The notes under the pieces were generated by a model. That model did not search any database and had not been told where the DNA came from. It saw nothing but the letters and a program-made list of their open reading frames with translations. This document shows positions 26,601 through 38,600 of a DNA stretch of 64,000 nucleotides, in pieces (the first letter of the stretch is position 1; every line of letters starts with the position of its first letter). Position numbers and translations under genes: made by a program. The stretch comes from Diploscapter coronatus. Its lineage: Eukaryota > Nematoda > Chromadorea > Rhabditida > Rhabditidae. The DNA is taken from NCBI GenBank assembly GCA_964036155.1, contig OZ038422.1, positions 65,309,201 to 65,373,200 on the forward strand, in the 5' to 3' direction.

Positions 26601-29600
26601 GAAGAAAACCTCGTAGTATATACACGAATATTCCCATTGCCTCACATCATCAACAACCATAAGGCTATTGTTGTTTTGTGCCCACACACGATAGATGACG
26701 ATTTATTTATTCGCACAGACGAAGAACTCGCTTGCCTCCAAAATAACGACTTCTACAGGGTTTTGAAGAAAATATTTACATCTAGCGAATTTGAACTCGA
26801 ATTGTTTAGTAAATGGCACATGAATTTTTACCATAATTGCTAGCTTTGTCACGTAAAGAATGAATTGTGATTGTTTTGCTCAAGTTTAGATGAAATTATT
26901 CCGAGTATTGCAAAATTTGAATAATATCGGCGTTAAAGTTGCATTTCAACAAGACAATCGGAAAAAATCAACTTATTTTCAAAATTTATGGAAGTTCCCA
27001 AAGAAATCTTGCAACATTTCAAACAAATCGATTCGCACTGAGCGGATTTTGTAGCCCTCGATTCACGGAATCTCGTTCAAGAAGCGCCTTCTTAGGGGAT
27101 TTTAGGGATTTCGCTGGATTTGTGGATTTGCAACACAGACTTCGACCACTCGAACTTCTTTTTCCAAACGAGAAAAAAGACGACCTCTTCAAGTTTTCAC
27201 TGGGATTTGCTGCTAATGAGCATGACTCGTTTTCAGCAGCTACTATTGAAGAAAATTGATCGCAATTGACAAAAACTGACTGAAAATCGACGCACAACCT
27301 GAACTTGTTGGACTCGACCAAGAAACTTCCACAAAAATTCGACCAACTTTCATAGTACAACCCTACTCAATTACCTGTTTCTCGCACTAAAAAGTGCATT
27401 TTTTTGTTGTAAACTTTGCAAGCCTCAAAATACTCGATTTCTTATATTTACTTCCCATTGAGTCAAGTCGTATGCAGGTGAAATTTCAAAGAGATCCTGG
27501 GAAAGCTGTTCAATCAAATATCGGCTATTTTTCAGTCTACTATCGATCAAACACACAAGTCAGAAGAGTTCAACAACAAAATTTTTTGAAGCTTCAAAAC
27601 TCCATAATTTTCATGTGGTTTGATATTAGCTTCATCTTCTCCTATTTTCGGCAGATTTAGCAAACACCGTTTTCATCGCTTGACTCACGAAACCCACCAA
27701 AAACGACTTATTTCGTGCTAGTAAATCGGTCCCTGAATCTGAATCTGACAAATCTCGATGAGCCCAAACATCACTCCGATTTCCGATGCGTTGCGCAAAT
27801 TTCAGATAAGGGATTTTGCCGATTAAGCATTAAAACACAGCGACTCAAATCAAATAAAATCCCTATAAAATTTCAAAAACGCTACAAATTTTTCAAACCA
27901 CGAAAATTGTAATTTCGTTACGTAAATGCCATTTTCTGTCATTATTTCTCATATCCATTGTCTAATTCGACTTCCAAATCCGTTGCCGGTGGCGCCTTTT
28001 GAAATCGAAACGAGAAAACGTCCGTATGTGTGAGTGTTCGATTGAATGGTGGGGAAAAACTTGAAAACTGCTGTGAGGAAAAATGCGCGCGCGTCGCGTT
28101 TTTCGCTGCAGCTGCTGGCCTATTTTACGTAACAACACAAAGCGCAGCTTAGCGCGCGGATTACGGACGCACATCAGACTTGCGTAATACACATCAATCG
28201 ATCGATCCACTGACAGGACACAGCAAGAGAAATTGAAGTGGAAAATCGATTTTTTTTCAAATTTCAGTGGAAATTAAGCTAGAAATGCCGAATTCAAAAC
28301 CATCAAGATTAGACAAAAAATCTATAAATCTAATGGCAATCTAATTCGAGATCTCGAAAATTGCTTATTACGTCAAGATGAGAATCTCGAGTCTTTCGCA
28401 AAATCATAATATCGAAAAAAAAATTCGATTTTAAGTTCCTGATCCTAAAGCTCAAAATTACGCATCCTTCTGGATCAACCGTCAACTTACGATAGTTTAT
28501 CTTCTTCGATTATTTTCCAGTCAAAATTACTAATTCTTACTGCGACAATAACATTTAGATTACCCAAGTTTTGCCCTAATTATTTCGCATTTTTGCTGAA
28601 AATGAGCGCTTTGTGCGGGGGAACACTGGAAATAGCTGCTGGATTAGAAAAGAAGGGAAAAGAGGAGAGGAAGATAATAGGAAACGATTAGTCCTCCCCG
28701 CGCATAACAACCCATGGAGGCTGAAGCGAGCCTTTTTCTGGAGAGTATCCATAATGGCATCGTTAAAAATAGCGCCGAAGAAAGAAATGGACGCCAAGAA
28801 ACAAAACAATGCTAGAAACAATAGCCATTCTTTGAAATTTTCAGTTTTTGCAGGGAATAGTTTTTCATATCGGAGTGCCATCATTATTGCGTCACTGACG
28901 AAGATTTTTCAGAAAAGATGAGAAAGAAGTGAGCTCCGAAAGCTCAGGTTGAAATGAATTATGAAGATTTTTCAATTAAAATTCTATTTTCCTATTCCTA
29001 TGATGTCCAAGATCTTATTTCGAATTTCAAACGGAAAAATTCGAACTCTGTTCAACCCAACCACGCAACTTCTTCAAATCTCCTAAATTCTACCTAATTT
29101 TCAAGAAATCCTCGTGTTTTGAAATCTGGAATACCGAGATCTCCCGTCATCTCTCATTTCTTCAGAGCAACGCGGAGTCTAAATTATGAAACCAGGAGCA
29201 ACCGAGAAGTGGGGCACCAAAAATGTCGCCTAGGAAATGGACGATTCGATTTATAGCTTGCTCAAAATAAGTTTTGTCAAACTCTTGTTCACATAAAATA
29301 AAGGATGTAATTAGATCGAATTTCAGAACTCATCGTCGAATATCATTTTTTCAAATTGATTTTATCTGGGCATAAAAAGTTGCAATAGCTAACAAGAGAG
29401 TGTGGAGACAGATACGTCTATCCTATCATTCCAAAAATTCTCGCGGTTTTGAGAAAATTCAAATCAACGAAAGTTCTATATTTGGTTTGATGCCATATTT
29501 CTAATTCAATGATTTCAACTTTACGGCCGCGAAACCCGCCAACATTAGACTGCGTTAGATTTTCAGCGGCACTGGCATCGTAAAAGAAGCCTCAAAAAAC

Positions 29601-32600
29601 AAACAAGGCAACCGCAAAATATCTTCTTCTTCTTCTTGACTGAAAAGGCGATGATCAAAGATGATTTCTCTCCACTTGCAAAATTAGTAACGGAAACCAT
29701 AATTGCAGTCTGCGCAAACCTGGAAACTATAAGACAGCATATTCAAATTGTTTGGCATAATAGCATGGGAAAGACAAATCAGCATTTTTTTTTTAATTTT
29801 CAGTAGTTACCGCGTTTTTCCACTAGAATTTCTGAAAATTAACCATTTCTTATTGTTCAAAGATCCACTTCAAAATAAAACAAATTCCCGAATTTGTATT
29901 CTGTCCCTCATCTCAATAGCTTGAAATCGAATGTTTTGTGCACAGCAGCTAAACAAGTAGGAAATTAAATTTCTGAGATATTTCGTCTGCGCTAAGCACC
30001 ATGAGAAGCACGTGTATATTTTCTCGTTCTTCAATTCTGATTACCTCGAGACAGAACCTCGCTGACCTTTCATCAAAACGAATTCGAAAACACAGACAGA
30101 CGCTAAAAGCATTTCTTCAATCGCTAATTTGCAATTTTTGCAAAAATAACATTTTCCTGCTTGATTCAAATGACCAAGTTCATCGGTACTTTACTATTTT
30201 GACCTTGCTCGTTTTTATCAATCCACTCTGCGCAAATGCAGGCACATAAAACTGTCAACAACCAGTCCAAATAACTATTTCTCTCGATACAATAAATCGA
30301 TAACTTGGAACGCCGCTCTCAAAACTGAAAACCGTCATCATAAGGAGAGGAGATTTCAATTCACTGCAGTTTTATGTCCACTGAATATTCTTTGGTGCCT
30401 TTGAATAGACACGAGTGTTCACTCGATACACTCACTCAATAAAACGCGTTTATAAAGAACGGATTCAAAAGGAGGGATGTTGGAAAATAGAACTATGAGA
30501 TGCTGCTCATGGCGCGCGATGTGTTTTCAACAAAGACGACGAAAAACGCGCTCCGGCTTCTTTTTCGCCTCCTCTATTTTGGGCATATTTCTCTTAGCGC
30601 GCGAGCGCGACGGTGCTAATTCATGAAAACCAAACAGAAACAGCCACAAAAAGCGAACAAAACACTCTTCAGGCAGAGAGGAGGGTTGGGGGATGACTAT
30701 CTCTCACACAGCAGCAGCACTTCACTCGCAGACGACAATTAGCCCGTATCGAATAGGGAAGGAGAACTATCAAAAATCAGTGAGATCTGTTCAATTGTCA
30801 ACGCGACACTATCGGTGTCAAGATAATTACTTCCTCGATTAAATTCATCCATTCTTGAGGAGGACTAGTGTTGATAAGCAAGAACGAGATTAATTTTCCA
30901 AGAAGTTCATCAAAACAACTCGCGTAAACTCATCGTAGTTCATTACGGCTGTTTTCACGATTTCTAGAAAAATCGCAATCTGTCAACTCTTAAAAGCTCT
31001 CAATTTGTATCATTAGATTAGTCTACGTAAGCTTGTAAGCGCCGTTTCACTTCATCAATAAAAAACTGCCATCTTTTCATTCCGCCAAAGACCATTATCG
31101 ATCTAATCTGAATTGATGCTAAAAACGATTTATCATATGATAGTCAAATGTTCTTTTTTATCGGGTCTAAGCACAGACGCGACTTGGGCCGTAAAATTTT
31201 TTGTCAAAGATTATTATTAGACGCGACGCAAATATAAACGGTTTGTTGGTGAAAGATGGAGAAAGTGCGCGAAATATAACGACGACGAGTGCTGATGGGG
31301 TGTTAGGGTGATGGTGTTCGTCCTTTCGACGAGGTTTTTGTTGTCCCCTTAGGATTTTCTCCTCTTCAACGTACACACCTGACCAAACAACTTTTTCGTG
31401 CGCTCCTCTCATATTCACGCACTCTTTCAGCTTTTTCCACCAACAACGACAAAACTGCTGCGCGCGCTCCCACGGTGTCTATCCGCGCAGCGCAGCGCGG
31501 ACCTGGCTACGTGAAAAAAACGCGAATTGCCCTCTTCTCATGCGCAACAGGGGAAAAGTGCAAAAAAAAATCGACTAAAGAAGATCATTGCGTTATTATA
31601 TCCTCGTATACACAAATATAATCATCATCGCATCGCTCATAATCTGAGAGAATCCCAACGTGTTGTTATTGTCGCTGGTGGTCGATAAATTTAGCGGAAC
31701 ATGAAAGAGCTGACAAATATCGACAAAATTCAGTAAATATTCGTGTCATGTGAAAACTGTTCCATTGCTAAATGTTAAAAGGCAAAATTAATAACACTTA
31801 GTAACGGAGCATATATTTAGTTCAGACACTATTTTGATGGAATCATTGCATGACCTTCAGTAGTTTGCTAGAGAAATAGCGATCATAGAAAATATGAAAA
31901 CCCCTATCTGCAACAGAAATCAAATGTGAAAGAAAACATGGCCGGGTTTAGCAGAATAACAAACTCTAATTACAGTCAGTGGGGAATTATAATTAGATGA
32001 CATCCCGCTTACTATTCTACAAACATTACAACCCGATCGGATCGCGGATCTCACCCATTCAAGCAGTAGCAAGAAACCCCTTTCGATTCTCAACGTCTAA
32101 GCCTCTTAGCGCTACAACAAACTATCAGATTACATTCAACTTTGATCTTCGCGTTCAACATCCCTTCGCAACAAGCTCGCGCTCAAGTTACAAGAAAGGA
32201 AGAAACAAAATCAACGAAAAGCCATAAATCAAAAGTAAAGTGTCGATAAACTATAAGGCTTACTTTGATTGAGGATCAGACTGTTAGGGAAAAGTTGCAT
32301 GTTTCCTTGGTGAAGCGATGAATAGTTGATAGACCTGACAGAGTTGGCGGCCTGAGGCATGGTGGGATTTGGGTAAACGAAATACTCGTCGTTATCTTGA
32401 CTAGAGGTGCTCGTGTTTAGCGGTGACGAATTCGGGCTAGAGATACCGGTTGCCGACAATTCGGAAGTTACCAGGGAAAGTGCATCACTTGACGAGGATT
32501 CGGATGGGGACATCGAGTTGGAATAGCGCGCTGCCTGAGATACAGGAGTAGCAGTTGCGGGTGGTTGCAAGCGAGGATACACCGTTAATAGAGGTGGCGT

Positions 32601-35600
32601 ACGGTAGACGGAGATCAAAGTGGGGTGACCGTATTCATTGACGCTCTTCGACATGTACACTTGAGCGGACGCACCGCTTTGACCACCCCCTGCGCTGCCG
32701 CTCGAGGCACCGCTACACGACGAATTCCCCGCCGAGGTCGTCGAATAATACAGCGGAATCTCATGCCGCCGAGGTTGAAAGATCGAATACGACAACGAAC
32801 GTCTGGCCGTCTGCAATGACAAAAATCAACGACCATCTCTATTTTTTACAAGTGGATTAGTGTCTCAAAAACTTCATCGAAATTCTTGAAACACCAGCAT
32901 CATCAATGAAATTTCACTACCTGATGTCTCCTTTCCCCGGAAATCGTATTTGATCCGTTCAGCGTCAAATTTGTGGTCGACTGCTCAGCAACGAAATTAT
33001 TAGGTAGCGAAGTTTCAAATACGCCATAACCCATTCGCTTCATCTCGACGTATTCATAGACTAGTGGGGGAACATCCGGCGCAGCTCCGAAAGTTGTGGT
33101 TGTGGAAGTTGTCGTTGCAACCGTTGTGCCACCACCAGAGTCTTGTCGTCTCTGGGTTTGTCGACGTTGTTGAAGTTCTGCCCATCTCTTGGCTCTTCTG
33201 GCAAAACGTTTTCCCGAATTGTTGGCAGCTTGCTGACTCGAACAATTGGTCAGCTGTGTAGGAGTTGGACATCCAATATTTTCTGTGTACCCCAAATATT
33301 GATCGGGACAGGACACTTGCCGTGAAGTTTTCGAGTGGATTTGTCGGTTTCCGGAGACTGGTGGTGGAAAGTTTTGCGCCAGTATGGCAGTTGAAGGCAG
33401 CCGTAAAAACGGTGCATTTTCATTCGGGGTATGCTGCGACAGCTTTGCGCTAATTGGCGTGTTAGGCGCATTTTCGAGATCCTCGGTTGCAGTACGACAA
33501 ACGACGTCCATTCGGGCTTTGCCAGGTACGAAAACCCGTTGTTATGGACGCGCGCGGGCTGCTTGCGCCACGTGTTTAGCAATCGGCAGCAACAAGGGAT
33601 ATCTTCATCATGTTCGGGTGAAACAGCAGCCGTCGAAACCGAAAGGAACCGACGGCTGAAGAAAAATGTTCCAAATCAGCTGATAGATAAAATTAACACG
33701 AAATCGACGGGAAACTAGCGAAAATTAATGGGAGTGGCGTCATGGAAGGGAGATTCAAGAGTGTAGAAATTAGAATATGTGGGTGAATATGCTGGTGTGG
33801 TCAGATGAAGAGGCGAAGTCTTCAAGCTAGTCGATTCTTTCTTTGCCTCTTCTTCTGTCTCTCTTTGCTCTCTTCAGGTCTCCCTCAGGCACTATGTCGC
33901 GCTGAAGCAAGGCGAGGGGAGGGAAGAGGTGAACAACGAAGAGAGAAGAGGACGAAAGTGAGGCGAAGAGGGAAGGAACGAGGGAAGGTAGGGAGAGAAA
34001 GAAAAAGCGAGGAGAGAGAGGGCGAGTCAAGCCCGTTGCGACAGCAAGCGCAGATGAAAATAGAGGCGGGGCCTAGCGCGCGAGGCGCGCTTTCTATCTT
34101 TGCCTGCTACCTTATTCAGCCTCCTCTATTTCTCGCTGTCTCTACATCTCTTATTCATAATATTTTCACTCCCTCTACTTCACCACCAACAACATTCGCT
34201 TGAATAAAAACGCGTGAGACGATAGCCCCTGCGGAGACGCGACGAGGTAGCCACCACCACCACCACCACAACACCGCTTGTATGCATGCGCATGCAGCGG
34301 CGGTCCGTGCCCCAAGCAGTTTTCTTCCAGCTGCTAAACAAGGCAAGGGTCAACAGAACAAACCACTCTGCATCCCTAGCACACTTCAAAAACAACAATA
34401 GACCGGGGGTTGAACGAGCGAATGACCCGAACATTTTGTAAACACGGCACTTTCCAATGCAATACAGCTTCATCAAAAACCAATAAACGAGTTTGGCAAT
34501 CCATTCAGAAACCTCGACTGTGAAATCCAGACATAGCGAAATCCTCGAAAAATGACCAAATTTCTATATCTGATCTCTCTCACGCTCGCATTTTATGGAC
34601 ATGAAATGGAAATGAAAAATCATCGAGTTTTGTAGTGAAATTCATCATTCTCCTCGAAATATCTATCACTTTTTGAGTGTGGGAATTTTGTTTTCGCTTT
34701 TTTTCTTCTGTTGTGCTCATAGATAGAACATGAGCTCTTTTATACACAGTGTTTCGCTGCTGCTGCTGCTGTCCGGCTTGGGGGCGATAACAATGGACCG
34801 CACAAAAATACATAGGAGCAAAAACGCGAAGGGGAGAGAAATCGAGAAAAGATGGAGATGGACTTTGTATTTTCTTGTGCTCTTCTTCAAGAGGTGTTGG
34901 AAAGATCGTCTCGGATCTTAAACATTTCTTGTCCGCGAGCGCGCCTCGCCGCTCCCTCGCTTTCCTAGAGTTCTCCTGTCCACTTTCTGGAAGAGCAAAA
35001 AATAGCCAGTCGAGCCGATTTGATGAAATGAATGCACATCGACCGTTCGAGGGCCCGGTCGGTCTGCGAGCATAAAAATGGAAGTTCTCTGATGCACATT
35101 CTCGACTTTCTCTCAAAATCGCGCGTCCTCTCTTCCGATTTCAAATTGCACATGACGTTTCGCCCGACCCACTCTCGGCAACAATATACCAAATACGGTC
35201 CCCTAATCCGTCGAAGTCTATTTGAATCGATTCCAATAAGTTCAACAACAACGAGTCAAAAGATTTAAAATATCGGCAAAGACCTTCATATGACCGGATT
35301 ATGCGAACTATGTTCCTATTCTAAATGATGCTGATCCTTATTGAATGAGGAAGGAAGAGCGTTGTTATTTTCATGACTCACAATTGATAATTTATTGCAT
35401 AAATTGCGGAGTACTTCCCTTGTTTTGCAGGGGTGCTGCTCTCTAGGTGATCTGCATTTCCCCTTGCATTTCTGCAGCAGCAATAATGTATCACGCGAAT
35501 TGCATTGCGATAAAAATAGGCCATTTGTGTCGCAACGTGAATGTTTTGCACGAGATTTGCGTGGTTATTAGGCCAGTTACGGTTTTACAACAACGATTCA

Positions 35601-38600
35601 TTCTCGAGAATGGCACGATTGGATGATACAGAAATATCGTTCGAGACGAATGTTTTAACTTTCAGAAGAAAACCTCTACCATCAATTCTAGCTAAATTCG
35701 AGTTTACTATAGAAAGAAAAGTCAAAGAATGCCTACTACGACGACGACGACGACGAAGAAGAAGAAGAAGAAGAAGAATTGTGGTCAGTCAGCGTAAATC
35801 ATCAAGTGTTTGAAGAATTGCCAATTGTAGAAAATTCGCCTATTGTAAAACTACGCATGTCAAACGATGGCTACGTTCGCCATCTATCAAAAGCGCGCAA
35901 TGCAGTAAAGTCACAGATCAAGTGGTTCATTAATAGTCTCGTAAAAAAGTACTCGTCATTTGCGGTAAAGCTTATAAACCGTCATGAACGACTTTCAATT
36001 GGCAAAAATTATTGTTTCCAAATCAAGTCGATAAATTATTCAAAACTTCCCAATCATTAGAAGTTACTATTACTCTCTAATCAGTGTCAACCTCATCGTA
36101 AATTAACAATATCAGTCCACTATGCCAAAACAACCAATTTCACTGATTACTAACACGACTAAATTTACCAAATCAAACCTACGAAGGTCGGCAGAAAACC
36201 AAACTCCACAATAAAATGGCGCGCGCAGTGTAAAACGGTCACAATCAATCAAAAATACGGTTGCTCTCGAGGTAAATGTATCCAGTTCACAACCTAGAAA
36301 GTTCACCTAGTTTAGCTTCCTCTTTGCTAACACTATTTAGTCTACCAAAGTGGGTGAAGTTTACTAGATCAATCAAACAATTTCCTATCTCTCATTAAAC
36401 GATCAAGCCAAGCACATTACCATCTACGGTAATGGGTGTGTAACGTCGTCATCTTCTTTGTCCTAGTCATTAATTACTCGTCGTTTACAAGTATAGAAAC
36501 TGTTACCGTTTATACCACGTCAAAACTTGATATATTCAAGAGAGAAATTGCATTTCGATTAGTACTACTATTTTCGGCGCACTGCCATAAATTGTCGTCT
36601 CTAATGCGTCAATGAATTCAAACGAAGACCACAAATTACTTATCACAATTCGAGTAAAATTAGAACAAGTTGTAAGTGCATTTGCATAATGGTTTCCTCG
36701 AGTTTGACTTAGCCATCAATTATGACTAGTTGCAAAGTTCATGAACTTTGAAGAAGAAAGGGTTTGATGGAGAAAAATATATGGACGTTCAAGAAACCTT
36801 CAACTATTCGAACAGACAAACAATGAAAAGCAGGTTGTGAATACTTTTCTCCCATCAGTAAGCACATTTTGATCAAAAATAAGTACTTTCTCCTAAACGC
36901 TATTTAGAAAGGGGCTCAATTAGCCGAAAACAACCTTTTTCTCCGATCAACTGGTCAAAAGTTATTACAAAATCAGTCTGCGTGTCTTTTTCATGTGTGT
37001 AATCATAGTGACGCTGAGTTTTTCTATAACTGTCGCATCATGTTCAGGTTTCCGTGGAGAAAATACACAAGTACACGCGCGCGCGCGCGTAAGCACAAGA
37101 CACTTCTGATTATACTAATGCATAAGGGCGTCCTTTAAAAATCGAAGAAAGAAAACGCCGTGTATGATGTCTCTATTGTCTCTTTCGCGCTTTTTCTGTT
37201 CTTTCTCTTCCAGTCTATTTTTCTCAAAATCTATGAGATCTTCTTCATCACATATCTTTCTAAAAATGAGAACGGCGCTATTTCCACCGTTTTTCAGCGT
37301 GATTTTTCGAAGTTTCTGCTTTCTTCGCGCTCTCTCGACTTTTCGTTGTCCCTATCGCTGTCTTTTCTTCTTTTCCGTTGTCATGTTTGTCATCTCTCTA
37401 TCTTTTCGAACACTTTCCTCTCACGCCTAGGGGCATTAAAAACGAGATGTTCAGACGAAAATATCACTGGGAAATAGAGAACCTAGAGAAGCAGAAAATC
37501 ATAAAATGCGAAATTTTCTATGGCACTCTATAAAAAATTAGCGCCATTCTTCTAGAAACAAAAATAGCTGGATAACAAAGAATGTCTAGAATGGGAACAC
37601 TTTGGCATAATTGACCTATGTGTGTCCATAACTTACAGACATGCTAATTATGGGAAAAGAAGTAGGGGTATTTTACGCAAGGTGGTTTCTAACAATAAAG
37701 AATAGGTATGGGGGTACTTTTTCAACAAGAAAAGTAGGAAATATTTTGTGAGAAGAAAGTACCAAAACTCAGAAAATAGGTGTGCACGATTGGTAGAACT
37801 AGAAAAAATAGTTCAAGCTTCCCTAGGACTTCTATAATAAACATTCCAATTATCGATAACGTCAAAGTAAAATACTAATCGAGTTAATTACTCTCATTAT
37901 CTCGCACAAACGGGAATAATTACTTGGAAAGATCACTTGGGCTGCGTTTATGCGCTGAATGTTTGAAAAATAGCAGATATCTAATTTCAAATTTTCCTCC
38001 TCGATCAAAATACCACCACCTCAAATAAGTTTTCCAAATATGACCTTTCCGTTTATAATCCTATTGAATAACTGCCTACACCATGTAGCATACTTTCAAC
38101 TTATTACAATTCTCACTTTGCCGAATAAAATCCCCGAAAAGTCAGAATTAAAATTGCAAAAATGCTCGCTACTTCGCGAGTTTTGCACGTGAAAAATGAT
38201 ACAGGCGCGTGTCGCGAGAAGCGCGATAAAATATCAAATTTCCCCAAAAATAAAAAAAGTATTTAAAAAAGTTTAATTTAAAATTTCGTATTTTTGTCGA
38301 ATATCGTTGATTTTCAAAATCGAAAAAGTCAAAATAAAGACCTTTAAGGGAAACTAGTGCATCTTAGAAGAAAATATATGAACTTATCGCACAATATGTA
38401 CACCATTTCTCGGCGAATCGAGTATTTTCTTTTAATAAAAAATTAGCTTTTTGAAAATCAACGGTAATCTACAAACTCGTAGTTGATAATATTTCTTTGT
38501 TTAAAAGAACTGACTTGCTAAGTGGTCGAGGAGGAATTGGAGCAGCTTGTGGGCGCCGTTCGACTCGTGGTAGATCTTACTGATCTCGGGTGACAGAGGA

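Larger units (their letters stand above)
24251..38514 (-). other. 14.3-kb intron of ccr-4 with internal promoter candidates
   Basis: The intron runs from a GTCAGT donor (38514) to a TTTCAG acceptor before 24250. Apart from the alternative exons at 32264-33511, it holds no exon I can support. Several islands rich in CG dinucleotides interrupt AT-rich sequence: about 26430-26580, 28080-28170, 30480-30620, 31440-31510 and 34050-34140. The most likely promoter for the short-form transcript is 33560-35200, just upstream of the ATG at 33511. Simple repeats include a CTTCTTCTT tract near 29622, an ACG/AAG triplet run at 35737-35779 and a CG run at 37075-37089. Confidence 0.6.

Noticed and set aside
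28576..28921. Overlapping 102-codon frames on both strands
   Set aside because: Equal open frames on both strands suggest composition rather than coding. One has a possible membrane segment, but neither connects in phase to ccr-4 or has a complete gene structure.
32229..33718. Several plus-strand frames over the alternative ccr-4 exons
   Set aside because: They are shadows of the minus-strand exons, which have matching splice sites and phase.
33805..34203. 132-codon plus-strand open frame with a hydrophobic start
   Set aside because: Most of it translates a polypurine tract (Arg/Glu/Lys runs). The tract explains the openness, and no splice or start context supports a gene.
34580..35116. 178-codon minus-strand open frame
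   Set aside because: It opens at TTG rather than ATG, lies in a CG-rich promoter-like part of the ccr-4 intron, has no good acceptor or donor, and its composition reads as low complexity.
38506..38515. Possible LRR-only ccr-4 ending in a stop just past 38515
   Set aside because: The frame does run to TAA, but the GTCAGT donor gives exact phase into the nuclease exon. The receptor gene uses the same donor sequence at 1171. A truncated isoform remains possible without evidence.
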